A DNA stretch of 64,000 nucleotides from the NCBI GenBank assembly GCA_037179515.1, contig JAXCGZ010021039.1:2501-66500 (forward strand). Reading direction: 5' to 3'. The position numbers were made by a program, and so were the translations under genes. Under the pieces are notes generated by a model. It was given only the letters and a program-made list of their open reading frames with translations. It ran no database searches and was not told where the DNA came from. This DNA is from Halocaridina rubra. Its lineage: Eukaryota; Arthropoda; Malacostraca; Decapoda; Atyidae. Each line of letters begins with the position of its first letter. Position 1 is the stretch's first letter. Of this stretch, positions 22,306-33,138 are shown in pieces.

Positions 22306-22805
22306 GGCGAACACCAAGGCGAAATGCTCTTTTCAACTATTCCGAGGCGGACCCAAGTGTCAAGATCTTCCTTCAGCCGTACGGACAGCTGGTGGGGAAG
22401 ACCATAGGAATGCCGAAATGGCTGTGGGTCAGTCAATCTGACATGATGCTCAAGGGTAGCAGTATTGCCTGGGAGGTCATTGAAGACGTTCTCATAGTCC
22501 TCTAATAGCTCGTCCAGCTGTTCCCATTGACTCGGTTGCAGTCTGGAGTTAATAATGCAATTACTCACACTTTCCTTTCGGTGTGTGGGAATGGCAGGAT
22601 CCTTATCATCATCAAAAGCTAAGCTTATGTCTTCAATTGCGAGGGCGGTGGCTGCGGCCAGATGGGCTTCTTCCGAAAAACTCCACTCCCGTAAGTCTGT
22701 CTCCACTGCAAGGGTGGAGTACTCTAATATAGGAGGTAAGGGGGTGGCTATAATGGAGCACCTGTGTTGCTGCAGCCTCAGAGGTTCTGATGATGCTGAG
22801 GGCAT
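22306..22805 (-). pseudogene. Gmr1-like RT, N-terminal part
   Basis: Reads YENVFNDLPGNT, EHHVRLTDPQPFRHS, RLGIVEKSISPWCSPL: the connection and opening motifs of a gypsy-class RT ('LGIIEPS.SP..SP'). It follows integrase in a shifted frame and is cut off by Lin-1. Motif A with the first catalytic Asp is not found on either side of the LINE, so roughly 60-70 residues appear lost. Confidence 0.85.
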
Positions 22806-24440
22806 CTATAGGGGTTGCTGAGAGTGCCAGCGCAGGATCCCTGTGGGCCTCCGGGTCCTCACAATAAAGCTTCAGCTGGTTAATGTGGTATTTCCGGTTA
22901 TTGCCATCAACATTTAGCACATAATTGTCAGGGGTCACCCGGTGTACCACAGTGTACAGTCCTTTCCAGCGTAGCATTAGCTTGCGGGTATCTGTTGGAA
23001 GAAGTAACAGAACTCGATCTCCGGGTGTCAGAGCACGACGCCGTGCACACTTGTCAAAGAGGAGCTTGGCAGTCTGCTGGTGACCCTTAATGGCTAATTG
23101 TGCAGTTTTCCAAGCCTTTTTGAGGTGAGACGAAAACTTCAAAATATACTCATGGACGTCCCTATCGTCATCTTTGATGGTAGGTGAATCCCAACATTCT
23201 GCCAAGAATTCTACTGGGCCTCTGACCTTATGACCATAAATCAGCTCGAAAGGCGAGTATCCAGTAGTGTCGTGGGGCATGTCTCTGAAGGAGAAAAGTG
23301 CAGCAGGGACGTACTTGTCCCACTGCCTAGGTATATCTATCACTAGCTTGCGCAAACATCGCTTAAATGTCCCGTTATAGCGTTCGCATGCTCCATTTGA
23401 TTGGGCATGATAGACACTCGTACAAATGTGCTTCATTTCGAAAAGGTTACAGAAAGCCTCAAAGTGCCTACTTGTAAACTGACTTCCATTGTCAGATGTG
23501 ACCTGCTCAGGAAAGCCAACCCTGGAGCAGATTTCAAATAGGGCATGAGCGACTGCTTCAGTTGTGATAGAAGACAAGTGGCACTGCATCTGGGTACCTT
23601 GTTGCCAGGTCAACACATACCAGGAGGAACTGTTTCCCCGTGGACAAAGCTGGATTAATAGGACCTAATATATCAATAGCGACCTTGGAAAATGGCTCCA
23701 TCGAGAGCTTAGTTATGCCCATGGGAACTTTCGGTACCAGTGCCGTTGAGGTGGATTGACAGACAGGGCAGGAGCCTACATATCTGTCTACCTCGGCGTA
23801 CATGTTTGGCCATGCAAAAGCCTTCTGAAGGACGTGCCGAGTTTTTGCTTTGCCTCTGTGTCCACTCAGAGGTAAATGGTGTGCCACATACATAGCCTGG
23901 CGGCACAACGAAGCGGGCACCACCAACTGTTTAAAGGTGTGGCCATCTTTAGTCACATGCCTACGAAGTACTCCATCTTCAAGGGCGTAAGTGATCTGGC
24001 CTCCTCCTCTCACCGTGAAGGTCCTTCCCTCGGTGGCCTGCTGCATCCAGCGTTTGAGGCTGGGGCAGTCTTGCTGCAATTTAGCAAAGTCTGGACGAGA
24101 CTTCAATGGCTCTAGAGGTGCATCATCTGGTAAAGGAGGGGGAAACTCTCCGCGTTCCACATTACGTTTACTGACTGCAGCAGACTCAACAGAGTTAGTC
24201 GGAGAATCGTCCAAATTCTTGGCATCGAGGCCAGGAGTTGCTGCTGAAATGTCTTCATGTGACTTCCCCCGAGGGAAGTTATAACGAAAAATGTCCTTAT
24301 GGTAGAGGTCGGCCTGGAAAGTAGGAACTAGGTTCAGTGCATGACCCATCAAGATGGGGTACATAAGCCCAATCATTGCCACAGCTGGGGCTTTTCCCTT
24401 GTAGTATTTGCAATCCAGGTTAATGACACAGCAGCGTCGT
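22806..24440 (-). pseudogene. Gmr1-like protease C-terminus and integrase
   Basis: Begins with the end of the protease (CKYYKGKAPAV, GLMYPILMGHAL), then a linker and a complete integrase. The HHCC zinc module is in HHLPLSGHRGK and YVGSCPVCQ. The DDE core has its first Asp in VAIDILGPIN, second in TSDNGSQFTS and Glu in GACERYNGTFK. A C-terminal module contains MLRWKGLYTVV, close to the GPY/F motif. A frameshift near 23590 splits it. Integrase inserts the cDNA into the genome and would have made the gtagg duplication. Its position ahead of RT is the element's key oddity. Confidence 0.88.
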
Positions 24441-24442
24441 AT

Positions 24443-25906
24443 TTAGGGTGTTCCTTCAACAACCCACACACGAACGACTTTGCCGGTAAAATCTTCATCC
24501 CTGACGAATCTCTCGTCAACAAATATGCCATTGGCCCCTGTGTCGAGGGCTATCTCAACTTCCACTCCATTTATAGTTCCTAGACATTTTGGGATCACCT
24601 GCGGATTACCACATTCGGTGAATTCCACATTGGCAAGTTTGTACGTAGGTTCCTCGGCGTTATCCTCAGTGGCCCTTTCTGGCCTTATTTCTACAGCATG
24701 GGCCAAGTGCGTGGTCGGACGGATTTGTGGGCCGCCGCTGTGTGAGGGAGCATGGTGGCTCTTAGAGTTTGGCTGAAAACCCTGGGAAGGAGGAGCAGAG
24801 TAATGGCCTTTGCCTCTGAACTGCTGAGGCTTAGGTCTTACTGAGTTATCCTTCTTGAGTGTGGGTGCATGGCCGTAATAAGGCTTAGGAGTGTAAGGAG
24901 GATGTGCTGGACGATGTGAGTTCTGCGAGGGGCCCTTGTGCTTCCCGTTCCTATGATCTCCTTTCCGGTGAGAATCATGGCTTGCTGCGGGGGAGATACA
25001 ACTCTGAGTACGAACCTTGGAATCGGCCCTTCTTGCCCTCATAACATCACAGAGACGTACTCCAGGCTGGTTGTGCTGGAGGTACTCATCCACAGCAGCT
25101 AAACTTTTCTCATAGTTGATCTCATCCTTAAGCTGAGTCCTTACATATGCAACAACATCTGGAGGAAGTTCATTGGCAATTGCATCAAACATCAAGAATG
25201 CATACAACTTCTCACGAGGACACTTTGCAACCCGTAACCAATCATTAAAGAGGCGAGCCTTGCGTTTGCCAAAGGTACTACAGTTCTCTTCCTTCAATGG
25301 GAAAGCAGAAATATACCTAGCACGACACTCAGCTGGTGAAAGGTTCTGTGAGGCCAGGAGTGTGCTTTTAACTTTCTCATAGTCCCTCAGTTGCATTTGG
25401 TCGAGTTCATTGACCAGGGCAAGCAGACGGGGTGGCATGGAGGCGAGCAGCCAACGACTCTTCTCAGCCTCTGTGCCTTCGTTAACTGCCGCAAGACTTT
25501 CGAAAGAGCGGATGTAAGTATCAAGCGGTTGCCTGCCGTCGTCTTCGTATTTCGGTATTGGGGAGGGCCTCTCACGAGGCTGGTTTCCATTTCCAGTTGA
25601 AGGACCACTGTCTGGGAATCCCGCTTGAAGCCGAGCAAGCGCAAGCTCATGTTCATGTTGTGCTTGTGCATCATCACGTTGTGCAAGCGCAAGCTCATGT
25701 TCACGTTGTGCTTGTGCCTCATCACTTGCTCTCTTCTCCAGCTTATCTCGGCGTTCAACCATCTTCTCATGAGCCCATTCGAAGAGCTTCTGCCCTGGGG
25801 AAAGACCGTATCTCTCACCCCTAGCAATCATTATTTCCAGGTAACGCTCCTCATCGAATGTTTCGATGGTTTCCATGTTTGTTTCCTGTGACTGCTTGGT
25901 TTCCAT
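24443..25906 (-). CDS. Gmr1-like Gag and start of protease (487 aa, open)
   Basis: The N-terminus (residues 1-95) is charged, with an imperfect repeat (REHELALAQRDD / HEHELALARLQ) that predicts a coiled coil. Residues ~110-290 resemble a retrotransposon capsid (PLDTYIRSFESLA, FNDWLRVAKCP, LPPDVVAYV). Residues 300-400 are basic and His/Pro-rich, probably RNA-binding; no CCHC zinc knuckle is visible. Near residue 455 the aspartic protease motif IALDTGANGIFVD appears, followed by a stop at GTP just before the rest of the protease continues in another frame. That break may be mutation or a natural frameshift site. Start chosen at the first ATG. Confidence 0.85.
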   Translation of the reverse strand: METKQSQETNMETIETFDEERYLEIMIARGERYGLSPGQKLFEWAHEKMVERRDKLEKRASDEAQAQREHELALAQRDDAQAQHEHELALARLQAGFPDSGPSTGNGNQPRERPSPIPKYEDDGRQPLDTYIRSFESLAAVNEGTEAEKSRWLLASMPPRLLALVNELDQMQLRDYEKVKSTLLASQNLSPAECRARYISAFPLKEENCSTFGKRKARLFNDWLRVAKCPREKLYAFLMFDAIANELPPDVVAYVRTQLKDEINYEKSLAAVDEYLQHNQPGVRLCDVMRARRADSKVRTQSCISPAASHDSHRKGDHRNGKHKGPSQNSHRPAHPPYTPKPYYGHAPTLKKDNSVRPKPQQFRGKGHYSAPPSQGFQPNSKSHHAPSHSGGPQIRPTTHLAHAVEIRPERATEDNAEEPTYKLANVEFTECGNPQVIPKCLGTINGVEVEIALDTGANGIFVDERFVRDEDFTGKVVRVWVVEGTP

Positions 25907-27155
25907 GGTGGTTTCCTAAACAGTCAATAACGAAGTGCCAAAAACAACCCAAGAAAACAAATCTCTACAATCGTAGAAAAAAATGAAAGAACCACACAAC
26001 ACCAAGGAGAGAAAAAATTCTACACCACAGTTCAAACTTAAACGTAAAAGTGATCTCAAAACCTCACCATAGAAGTGACTCAAAATACAATCAAGTGCAA
26101 CAGCAGCAAAATGTTGCACACAGTGCATGAAACACTGGTAATACAGGATGGCAGTCATGCCTGCTTAACAGCTATGTATATGTGGCAGTACCTGCGGTTG
26201 TGGAGCAAATGAAAGGAATGAGCAACACAATCAAGTGCAACAGCAACAAAATGTTGCAAAACAGTGCATGAAACACTGGTAATACAGGATGGCAGTCGTG
26301 CCTGCTTAACAGCAATATGTGGCAGTACCTGCGGTTATGGTGCAAATGAAAGGAATATAGCAACAACGTATTTTATCGACTAGCACCCAGTGCCAGAGAA
26401 TACAATTAAGTACAGTATAGCGGTCGTGCCTGCGTTTGAGCGCATATATGGCAGTACCCACAAATAAAATGTCGTAAGTAAAATTCTGGAATGTTGCCAA
26501 AAGGGCACAGATCCTATGCAAAATACAACAAAGATAAGCTAACGGCTTACTAGGCAGCCAGATTACACATGTCTACTAGTAATGACAAAATTTATTTTCA
26601 AGTGACAACTCAGACACAAGAAAGGCTTAGCCTAGGCTCGATAAATGACACCAAAGTTCTTTTTTTTTTTTCTTCCCAATCTATGAGCAGTCAATGCTTG
26701 ACTATAAAACACAATTATAAGCAAAAATACATAATATGCTTTCTCCCAATTCCTAAATCCCAAGGAAATATAAACAATTCTTAACAAGTATCACCCTTTA
26801 ACGGATATATAAAACACAAATGCTTTAAAACTCAATCTTATCACGCAAATAAATGAAATTTTAAATAACACGTCTTCTCGTCATGCAAGATTTCTTAAGT
26901 CTGTTACCACATAATCTCATATAGATTTCCTGAAATTTTCTTTACCAGATGTGAAACAAGAAAATATTAGTTATCGTACTTAATTTTGAAAATTAAAAAA
27001 AAAATTCTTATCCGCAATATCTCTGGCGATAAAATATTCGTGTGCAGCCTATGATTCATTCATTTCAATAATCGAGCCAGTGGTAATCGGGTTTCATGTG
27101 CAATGTTAAAAAGTAAAATAAAAATAAATTTATCAAAATCAGTTTGTCTGTTCGG
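25907..27155 (-). other. 5' leader of the Gmr1-like element
   Basis: Non-coding region between primer site and gag. It contains a tandem repeat of about 141 bp, two and a half copies from 26095 to 26470 (caacagcaacaaaatgttgc, gtaatacaggatggcagtc, tgtggcagtacctgcggtt). The rest is AT-rich without recognised features. Confidence 0.7.
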
Positions 27156-27173
27156 GTCCCTGTTCGGGCGCCA
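27156..27173 (-). other. primer binding site, tRNA-Lys type
   Basis: Minus strand TGGCGCCCGAACAGGGAC, 18 nt complementary to the 3' end of tRNA-Lys including CCA, four nt from the 5' LTR. It fixes the element's orientation as minus. Confidence 0.93.
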
Positions 27174-27177
27174 GTCT

Positions 27178-29248
27178 TGTTGGGGGAATGGTAGAGTTGT
27201 TAAGAATCTGTTTTACTAAGGAGACTCAAAGTACTGAGCTCGGTTAAGAGCTCACAAACAGACAGGAGATATTTGTACTTGAACACCCCACCCGTATACC
27301 ACTACTCGGTTAAATGAAACTCAGCATTCAACTTTCTTTTAATTTTGGAAATGCAATGACATTAAAAGAATTGAATTAAATTTTATGAAATGCTGCCTCG
27401 AATCCCGGAGGTGGTGAGCACGATTTTGTTTTCCGGCACTACAGATGTATGCCAAGACTTTGGCCTCAACTCGACGATTACCTCTGTCACACAGACAGAG
27501 TAGAATAGAGGACACTGCAATTGCAGAAACAGAAATGACACACTGTTAATAATGGGAAACTGAAAGCATGTGCACACATATAATGAGTTTCCAATATTAT
27601 TCTACTGGATGAAAATATATTGGTTAGTCACAGCTAACCAGAAATATTTATGCTACCATAATAACATACAAAACCATTAATTCTTTGCTGGTATTAAGGG
27701 AAAACAATTTATTCAAAATAAATAAAGAATAAGCAAGACAAATACAGTACTGTATGTATTCCTTAAATTGTGGGCAACCACAAAATTTGCAATGCTTATT
27801 ACTGATTTGCAATTAATATGGTAAAACACTCCATTTACGATAAAGGAAGAATCTACGAGATAAATACAGTATTCATTCACTTTTGGTTATCAAGAACTGT
27901 TTGCAATGAAAAAAAGAGGGTGGCAAAACCACCTTTTGAAGTATTTGCAACTTATAACTCAAAACACTTTATCCCCAACATATGAAGAATTAGCAAGATA
28001 AATACAGTATGCGTTCATTAGATTGTGGTTAACAGGAAATATTTGCAAAGCCAACAGGGTAAAATTACCTTTTAATTATTTGCAGTTTAACGCATTAGTT
28101 AAATGATTAATTATTTGCAATTTATATAGCAAATAGCTTTATTCACGAGTTTTTGACGTAAAACACTTTATTTACGATGATAGATAGGGGTGAAATGAAA
28201 TTAGAATTTGTTAGGAGAAGGGATAGATTTTTACGGGCTCATAACCAGTCTTCATAGGATGAGATTTTCGTTTATCATATTCAATGAAAAGAAACTTCTT
28301 AGCAATGTATATCAGCTGTAATTTCCAGGTTAAGGAATTAACTTTGGCAAGTGAGATTCCAGTTAGGTAATCTACAAAAATTCGTTTGTATGGGAATGGA
28401 ATCTGAGAAAAAATTTGTAGGATTTAGCCAGTAACGAATGTAACTAATTCTCGAAAAACCAATTTGCTTGACCCACGAGCTTTACCATACACTATCCCTT
28501 ACCTTGTTTGTGCCAGATGAATTCCTGTGAAGATGCCACGTAAATAAGGTTTGAAATAAACTTGACTGCTGAGGCGAGATGCTGCCTCTGGGATGTTTGG
28601 CCGCCAAATGAGGACGCTTCAATGTCCCTCCTGGTGACGTCATCTGTAGGATATATTTCTAGAGCAGTAACTGGCTCTTATATCATTTAAGGACTACTTT
28701 AGTGGTGGTCCCTGGCAGGCAATTATAGCAGAGATGCAAGGGAGAGACAGTATTTTAGGTGCAACAAGTGGAAGCAAATAAAACGAGAATAATAATGGAA
28801 AGTTAAGTTACTGGTAAACAATCTCTAGAACGTTCTTTGCGTTGTAGGAGATGGAATTTAAGTACTCAAGTAATAAAGAAGCTACTGATATATATCTAGA
28901 CAGGCTAATGACATAACAGCAAGGTCAAATTTATAACAAAATTATCAGCAAGAGCTATTTTATCATAAGAAAATTGTAAAGAATACGTATCTGATAGGTT
29001 CACTGAAAAGGTGGAAAAACAGGAGCAGCCTTTATATCGGGACTCTGCTTCTACACGTACAAGAATAGTAAATAAGATATATTTAAAATTAGCTATAAGC
29101 TAAAATATAAATTGCAAATAATCATAATCTGCAAAGGTCAAGAGGTGGGAATTATTTTTTTAGTTAGAAAAATGACAGTTAAGTTACTAAATTAACTAAT
29201 AAGGCATCTAACAGCCTCTGGTGACTTTGAGCGAAACACTCTGTCACA
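27178..29248 (-). repeat. 5' LTR of the Gmr1-like element
   Basis: 2,071 bp, TGTTGGGGGA...ctgtcaca, colinear with the LTR at 16874-18963. On the minus strand it lies upstream of the primer site and gag, so it should contain the promoter. I could not pick a TATA box with confidence. Confidence 0.93.
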
Positions 29249-29253
29249 GTAGG
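29249..29253. repeat. 5-bp target site duplication (right copy)
   Basis: gtagg directly after the LTR end TCACA; pairs with 16869-16873. Confidence 0.9.
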
Positions 29254-29299
29254 AAAGGGAGGAAGGGGGAGAGCTAACCCCTGGTTGTGGTTTGGATTC

Positions 29300-31067
29300 T
29301 TACTGCCTAGATGTGCTGGGCTGAGAGTCATCAGAATCACTTATTTTGGTTGAGAAATAAGGATCTAGAGTTGCCTGCCGTGCAATCCTCCTCTTTTCTT
29401 TCAAAAGTTCATTGTAGCAGGCAGCATCATGCATAATCTTTTGAGACGTCAAGCCTGCACGCTCTATATTAGGATCGTCATTATCCATAATATCCATGGC
29501 ACTCTATATGGTGGAAAACTTAAGTCAGTCTTTGCACAGTGAATGCTTTCATGGGGTCTCATGAAGTGCTGTTGTCTCCATTTTCTCCTTCTCCTTACGT
29601 TGTCGCTGAGCTTCCATTTTGTCCAGATCCTCGGTAGTCAATTCCTCCGTGTGGAAAGCAAGCAGGGCATCCACATCCTCCTCATCATTGTCGAAGAATC
29701 CCACACCTTGTGCGAGCTGAGCGCACTCAAGTCTTGTCCTTGCCAGCCAATCATCGACATTAAAACTCGTTAATAATTTTACAAGATGCGGACAAAGCTA
29801 CTTCCATGCCCCATTCAAACACAACTGTGTAACTTCAGCCCAAGAATCCTTCACAAACCACATGGCATGCTTGATATTAAACTCTTTCCAGTAATCCTTA
29901 ACCACATTTTTCCTTACCTCTATTATCGAGAGATCGAGGGCATCATCTGCTCCCTCAAGATTGGCCATGCTGATGTCAGTCTTCGTGCTGAGGTCTTTAA
30001 TAGAATTCCTATGGTAATGAGTTTTCATCATCTGCATTACCCCCTCGTCCATTGGTTGGAGTAGTGAAGTTGTATATAGTGGCAGAAACACAACTTTTAT
30101 AATCAGGTTAAAATTGACGGAGAATGGGCTGGTGCATTATCTAACAAAAGAAGAATTTTGAAGGGTGTATCCTGACCCTTGCAATAAAATTCTAACTCGT
30201 TTGGGAGACGTGTCAAAAAATAATGTTTAAAAATACTCCCAGTCATCCATCCTTTCTGATTTGCATACCAGTGCACTGGAAGTAACACTTTATAATAATC
30301 CTTTAGCGCACGAAGATTTTCCGAGTGATAAGTCATTACAGGCTTCAGCTTCATGTCGCCCTCAGCGTTAGCACCAAGCAGCAGCTTAAAGCGTTCTTTG
30401 CTGACTTATATCCTGAATCATGATTTTCTTGTATGGAAATATACATCCTCTCTGACATTTGTTTCCAGTATAAAGCAGTTTCGTCCATATTAAAAATCTG
30501 CTTTGCCATATATACCCCTTACTCTGTGATGGCCTTTAATTCGGTAGGAAACCTCTTTGCTTCCTCCAAATCAGCTGATGCGCTCTTGCCGTGTGTTTTC
30601 TGGTTGTGATAACCAAACCTACGTTGAAAATTTGCAAACCAGCCAGGGCTAGCTGCAAAGGGTTTTACTTCTTCGCCTTCCACCTGAGATATCAAATAAT
30701 CATAAATCTCTCTCGTTTTTTCCTTCACAGTATTATACAGCAAGTTTGTTTGCTATTTGCTCTTTATGCTCATCCATGTACATATCATCTTTTCCAATCT
30801 CTCCATAATATCTGATCGAGCATATGAAGACTTGGCCAAACTTAAGCTAACACCAGCTTTTGCACTTTTCTTTATTTTTTCTGCATTTTCATGGATGGTA
30901 CGCAATGTGCTTTCACTGAGTAGCATTGACTGTTTTATAGCTGCGATACTATCACCACACTCATAACAAGCCAGCACTTGCAATTTTATTTCAAGGTTTA
31001 TAGCCTTTCTTGCTCTTTTTGGAGTAGAAGCACTTCCACAGTCTTTTCCTGGGTGTTTACTGGACAT
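29300..31067 (-). pseudogene. TigJ transposase pseudogene (Tigger/jerky-like DDE)
   Basis: Starts at the minus-strand ATG 31067 (MSSKHPGKDC). The first domain (KRARKAINLEIKLQVLACYE, SESTLRTIHENAEK) is a CENP-B/Psq-like helix-turn-helix. After a TAG at 30753 comes TREIYDYLISQ and GWFANFQRRFGYH, then a TAA at 30519. The catalytic motifs are all preserved across frames: NMDETALYW (about 30485), LLLLDNAPAHSP (about 30120) and SLLQPMDEGVMQ (about 30050). The C-terminus is acidic and ends SDDSQPSTSRQ. Stops and shifts make it inactive, but the triad residues survive. The sequence differs clearly from TigA. Confidence 0.85.
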
Positions 31068-31324
31068 GATAGGTGAATAAAAAAAATATGCAAAAAAGCA
31101 CAGGAAACACAAAGCTTACCACAACAACAGATAGAACAAGCGATATATACACACAGTATGCTGGGTGAAGAGAGACTGAAGCACATGGGAGGAAAATGCC
31201 TTTGAGCCGATCGCTTGGTCACTCAACTGAACCATTTTTTCTCACTTTTTCTCACTCTCGTTGTTCGTGTAATTCAAATTTGTTTTCTATTATTTTCAAG
31301 ACGCGTTATTCCAAATTAGCGAGG

Positions 31325-31660
<336 letters not shown>

Positions 31661-31989
31661 TATGAAGATTGAAAAAAAGCATTAAGAACATACAGCAAAC
31701 AAACTTACGATATAATATCGTCAGGGAAATAGCGTGTAGAGACTATATTTATTTAATTTAAGTTTCCCATGTACAGTGCGTTATACGTTTTCTTTGAACG
31801 AATTGTATATGTTTTCTTTTTCTCTCAGCTGACTTTAATTACGTTAAGATTTCGTGCAGATAGTTAGAATAATGTTTAGAACGAAGAAATATTAATAATA
31901 CTATAATCTTGAAAATAGATAAGCCCAAATAGGGTGAGTAAATAAATATTTTATGAGTAAGATATTGTGCCTGAATAAGCATCAGCTGA
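31661..31989 (-). repeat. TigJ-derived mosaic fragment
   Basis: Contains agcattaagaac, acagcaaacaaacttacgat and gtcagggaaatagcgtg (transposase-derived unit, see 49341-50200), then tttcccatgtacagtgcg and gacttaattacgttaagatt. It is the inverse of 49870-50215 and similar to 47440-47706. Confidence 0.65.
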
Positions 31990-32078
31990 TACGGAGGCAA
32001 ACAAACAAACAAACATTTATTTCCATTTTTGTACAATGGTTTTTCTTCTAAGATTAAAACTGACTTATAAGTAGACAT

Positions 32079-32080
<2 letters not shown>
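31990..32080 (-). mobile_element. Lin-2 LINE 3' end
   Basis: aaacaaacaaacatttatttccatttttgtacaa... is the reverse complement of the Lin-2 3' end at 13000-13080: a short 5'-truncated insertion. Confidence 0.75.

Positions 32081-32126
<46 letters not shown>
32081..32126. repeat. (ATT)n microsatellite
   Basis: About 15 ATT units directly beside the Lin-2 fragment. Confidence 0.95.
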
Positions 32127-32552
32127 GAAAGAAAGTTAGAGAAGTACACTAAAAAAAGTTTTGATACACTTTTGTATAAAGAGACAATAGAGTACTAACT
32201 AAGCAAAGGATACTATATAATACACTAAGACAGCTAGCTAGATAGAAAGACAAATATACAGAGATGAGCAAAGGAAGATATAAAAAAATAAAAGAAGGAA
32301 GGTAATGTATAAAGGAAGCCACATAGCTGAGATTGGAAACAAGTAGTCAACAGAGAGAGAGAGAGAGAGAAATCTAATAATAAACTTTCCTCCGTTTTAA
32401 ATTCACTCTCTCTCTTCGATTCCTGATGGAACTTTAAAAGGATGCAACCATTTTCCATCAGAGTAGAGAAGAAAGAAACAGGGGAAGAAGAAGAAATCAA
32501 ATGAGAAAGAGGAAATGAAAGATTACGACAATAAATGGGGAAAGACTTTGAC
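32127..32552. other. unassigned, with short (GA)n tracts
   Basis: Purine-rich; GA tract at about 32351-32370. No homology to the other repeats in the window and no convincing coding potential. Confidence 0.4.
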
Positions 32553-32865
32553 AGAGAGAGAGAGAGAGAGAAACATCTTCACTTAACTCTTGTTCATTCA
32601 ACCAAAACTACATTATTTATTGTAAAAATAATGGTTTGCTGATGGTTAATCATTTTATTGAGAAATTCGTAATATTAATAAAAATAATAATAATAATAAT
32701 AATCATAGTAATCTTCACAATCATCATCAAAGGAAAATTATTGTCGCCAATAATAATAATAATAGCAATAATAATAATAATAATATTAGGATCTAAGGAG
32801 AATTTTAGGAATAGACATCATGAAAGTAATGCAGAGGTATATTAAAACCCAGCAGAAAATTCGGA
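32553..32865 (+). repeat. R350 repeat, copy 2 (3'-truncated)
   Basis: Begins with (GA)n at 32553, has ttaactcttgttcattcaac and an expanded (ATA/ATT) stretch, and stops at ttaaaacccagcagaaaa. It lacks the A tail. Confidence 0.7.
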
Positions 32866-32879
32866 GGTTTCTGCCGTTC

Positions 32880-33045
32880 GCCAGCAAACAAACAAACAAA
32901 CATATATTCCCATTTTTCTTCTATAATTAAGAGTAACTTATAAGTAGACATGTAATTGAACTAATAAGTAAGAGGGTAATACATACAGTTAAATTAAATG
33001 TAGCTTTCTTAGAAAATAATAAAATGTTAATAATAAAGTAGTAAA
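32880..33045 (-). mobile_element. Lin-2 LINE 3' end, second short copy
   Basis: cagcaaacaaacaaacaaac followed by the inverse of the Lin-2 3' region (cttataagtagacatgtaat, agagggtaatacatacagtt). Confidence 0.75.
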
Positions 33046-33049
33046 ATAA

Positions 33050-33138
33050 CACCTGATGTCACAATCATTTTATATTTTTTTTTATATATATATTATTTTT
33101 TTTTTTTGCTTGCCAAAATATCCGCGATGCACTGAATT
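33050..33138 (-). mobile_element. TigA 5' end, split by LTR element (outer part)
   Basis: ttttttttgcttgccaaaatatccgcgatgcactgaatt continues after the LTR element at 36644-36684 as cacgatggatgaatcgcgat...gagggattactg, restoring a TigA 5' terminus. The 4-bp aatt is present on both sides. Confidence 0.75.

Larger units (their letters stand above)
16874..29248 (-). mobile_element. Gmr1-like gypsy-class LTR retrotransposon (12.4 kb)
   Basis: Flanked by 2.1-kb LTRs beginning TG and ending CA. It has a tRNA-Lys primer site next to the 5' LTR and coding blocks on the minus strand in the order gag, protease, integrase, reverse transcriptase, RNase H. Ty3/gypsy elements normally have integrase last; integrase ahead of RT is known from the Gmr1 group. 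No envelope gene is present. Frameshifts, a stop between the protease halves and a LINE insertion in RT make it defective. The length includes the 1.7-kb LINE. Confidence 0.9.

Noticed and set aside
22272..24437. Integrase-before-RT order caused by local rearrangement
   Set aside because: Protease, integrase and RT blocks are contiguous on one strand with overlapping frames and no foreign DNA between them; only the LINE interrupts, further downstream.
24443..25906. CCHC zinc knuckle in Gag
   Set aside because: The basic His/Pro-rich region contains histidines but no CX2CX4HX4C spacing.
16874..29248. Envelope gene of an errantivirus-type element
   Set aside because: No open frame remains between RNase H and the 3' LTR; 18964-19603 is non-coding.
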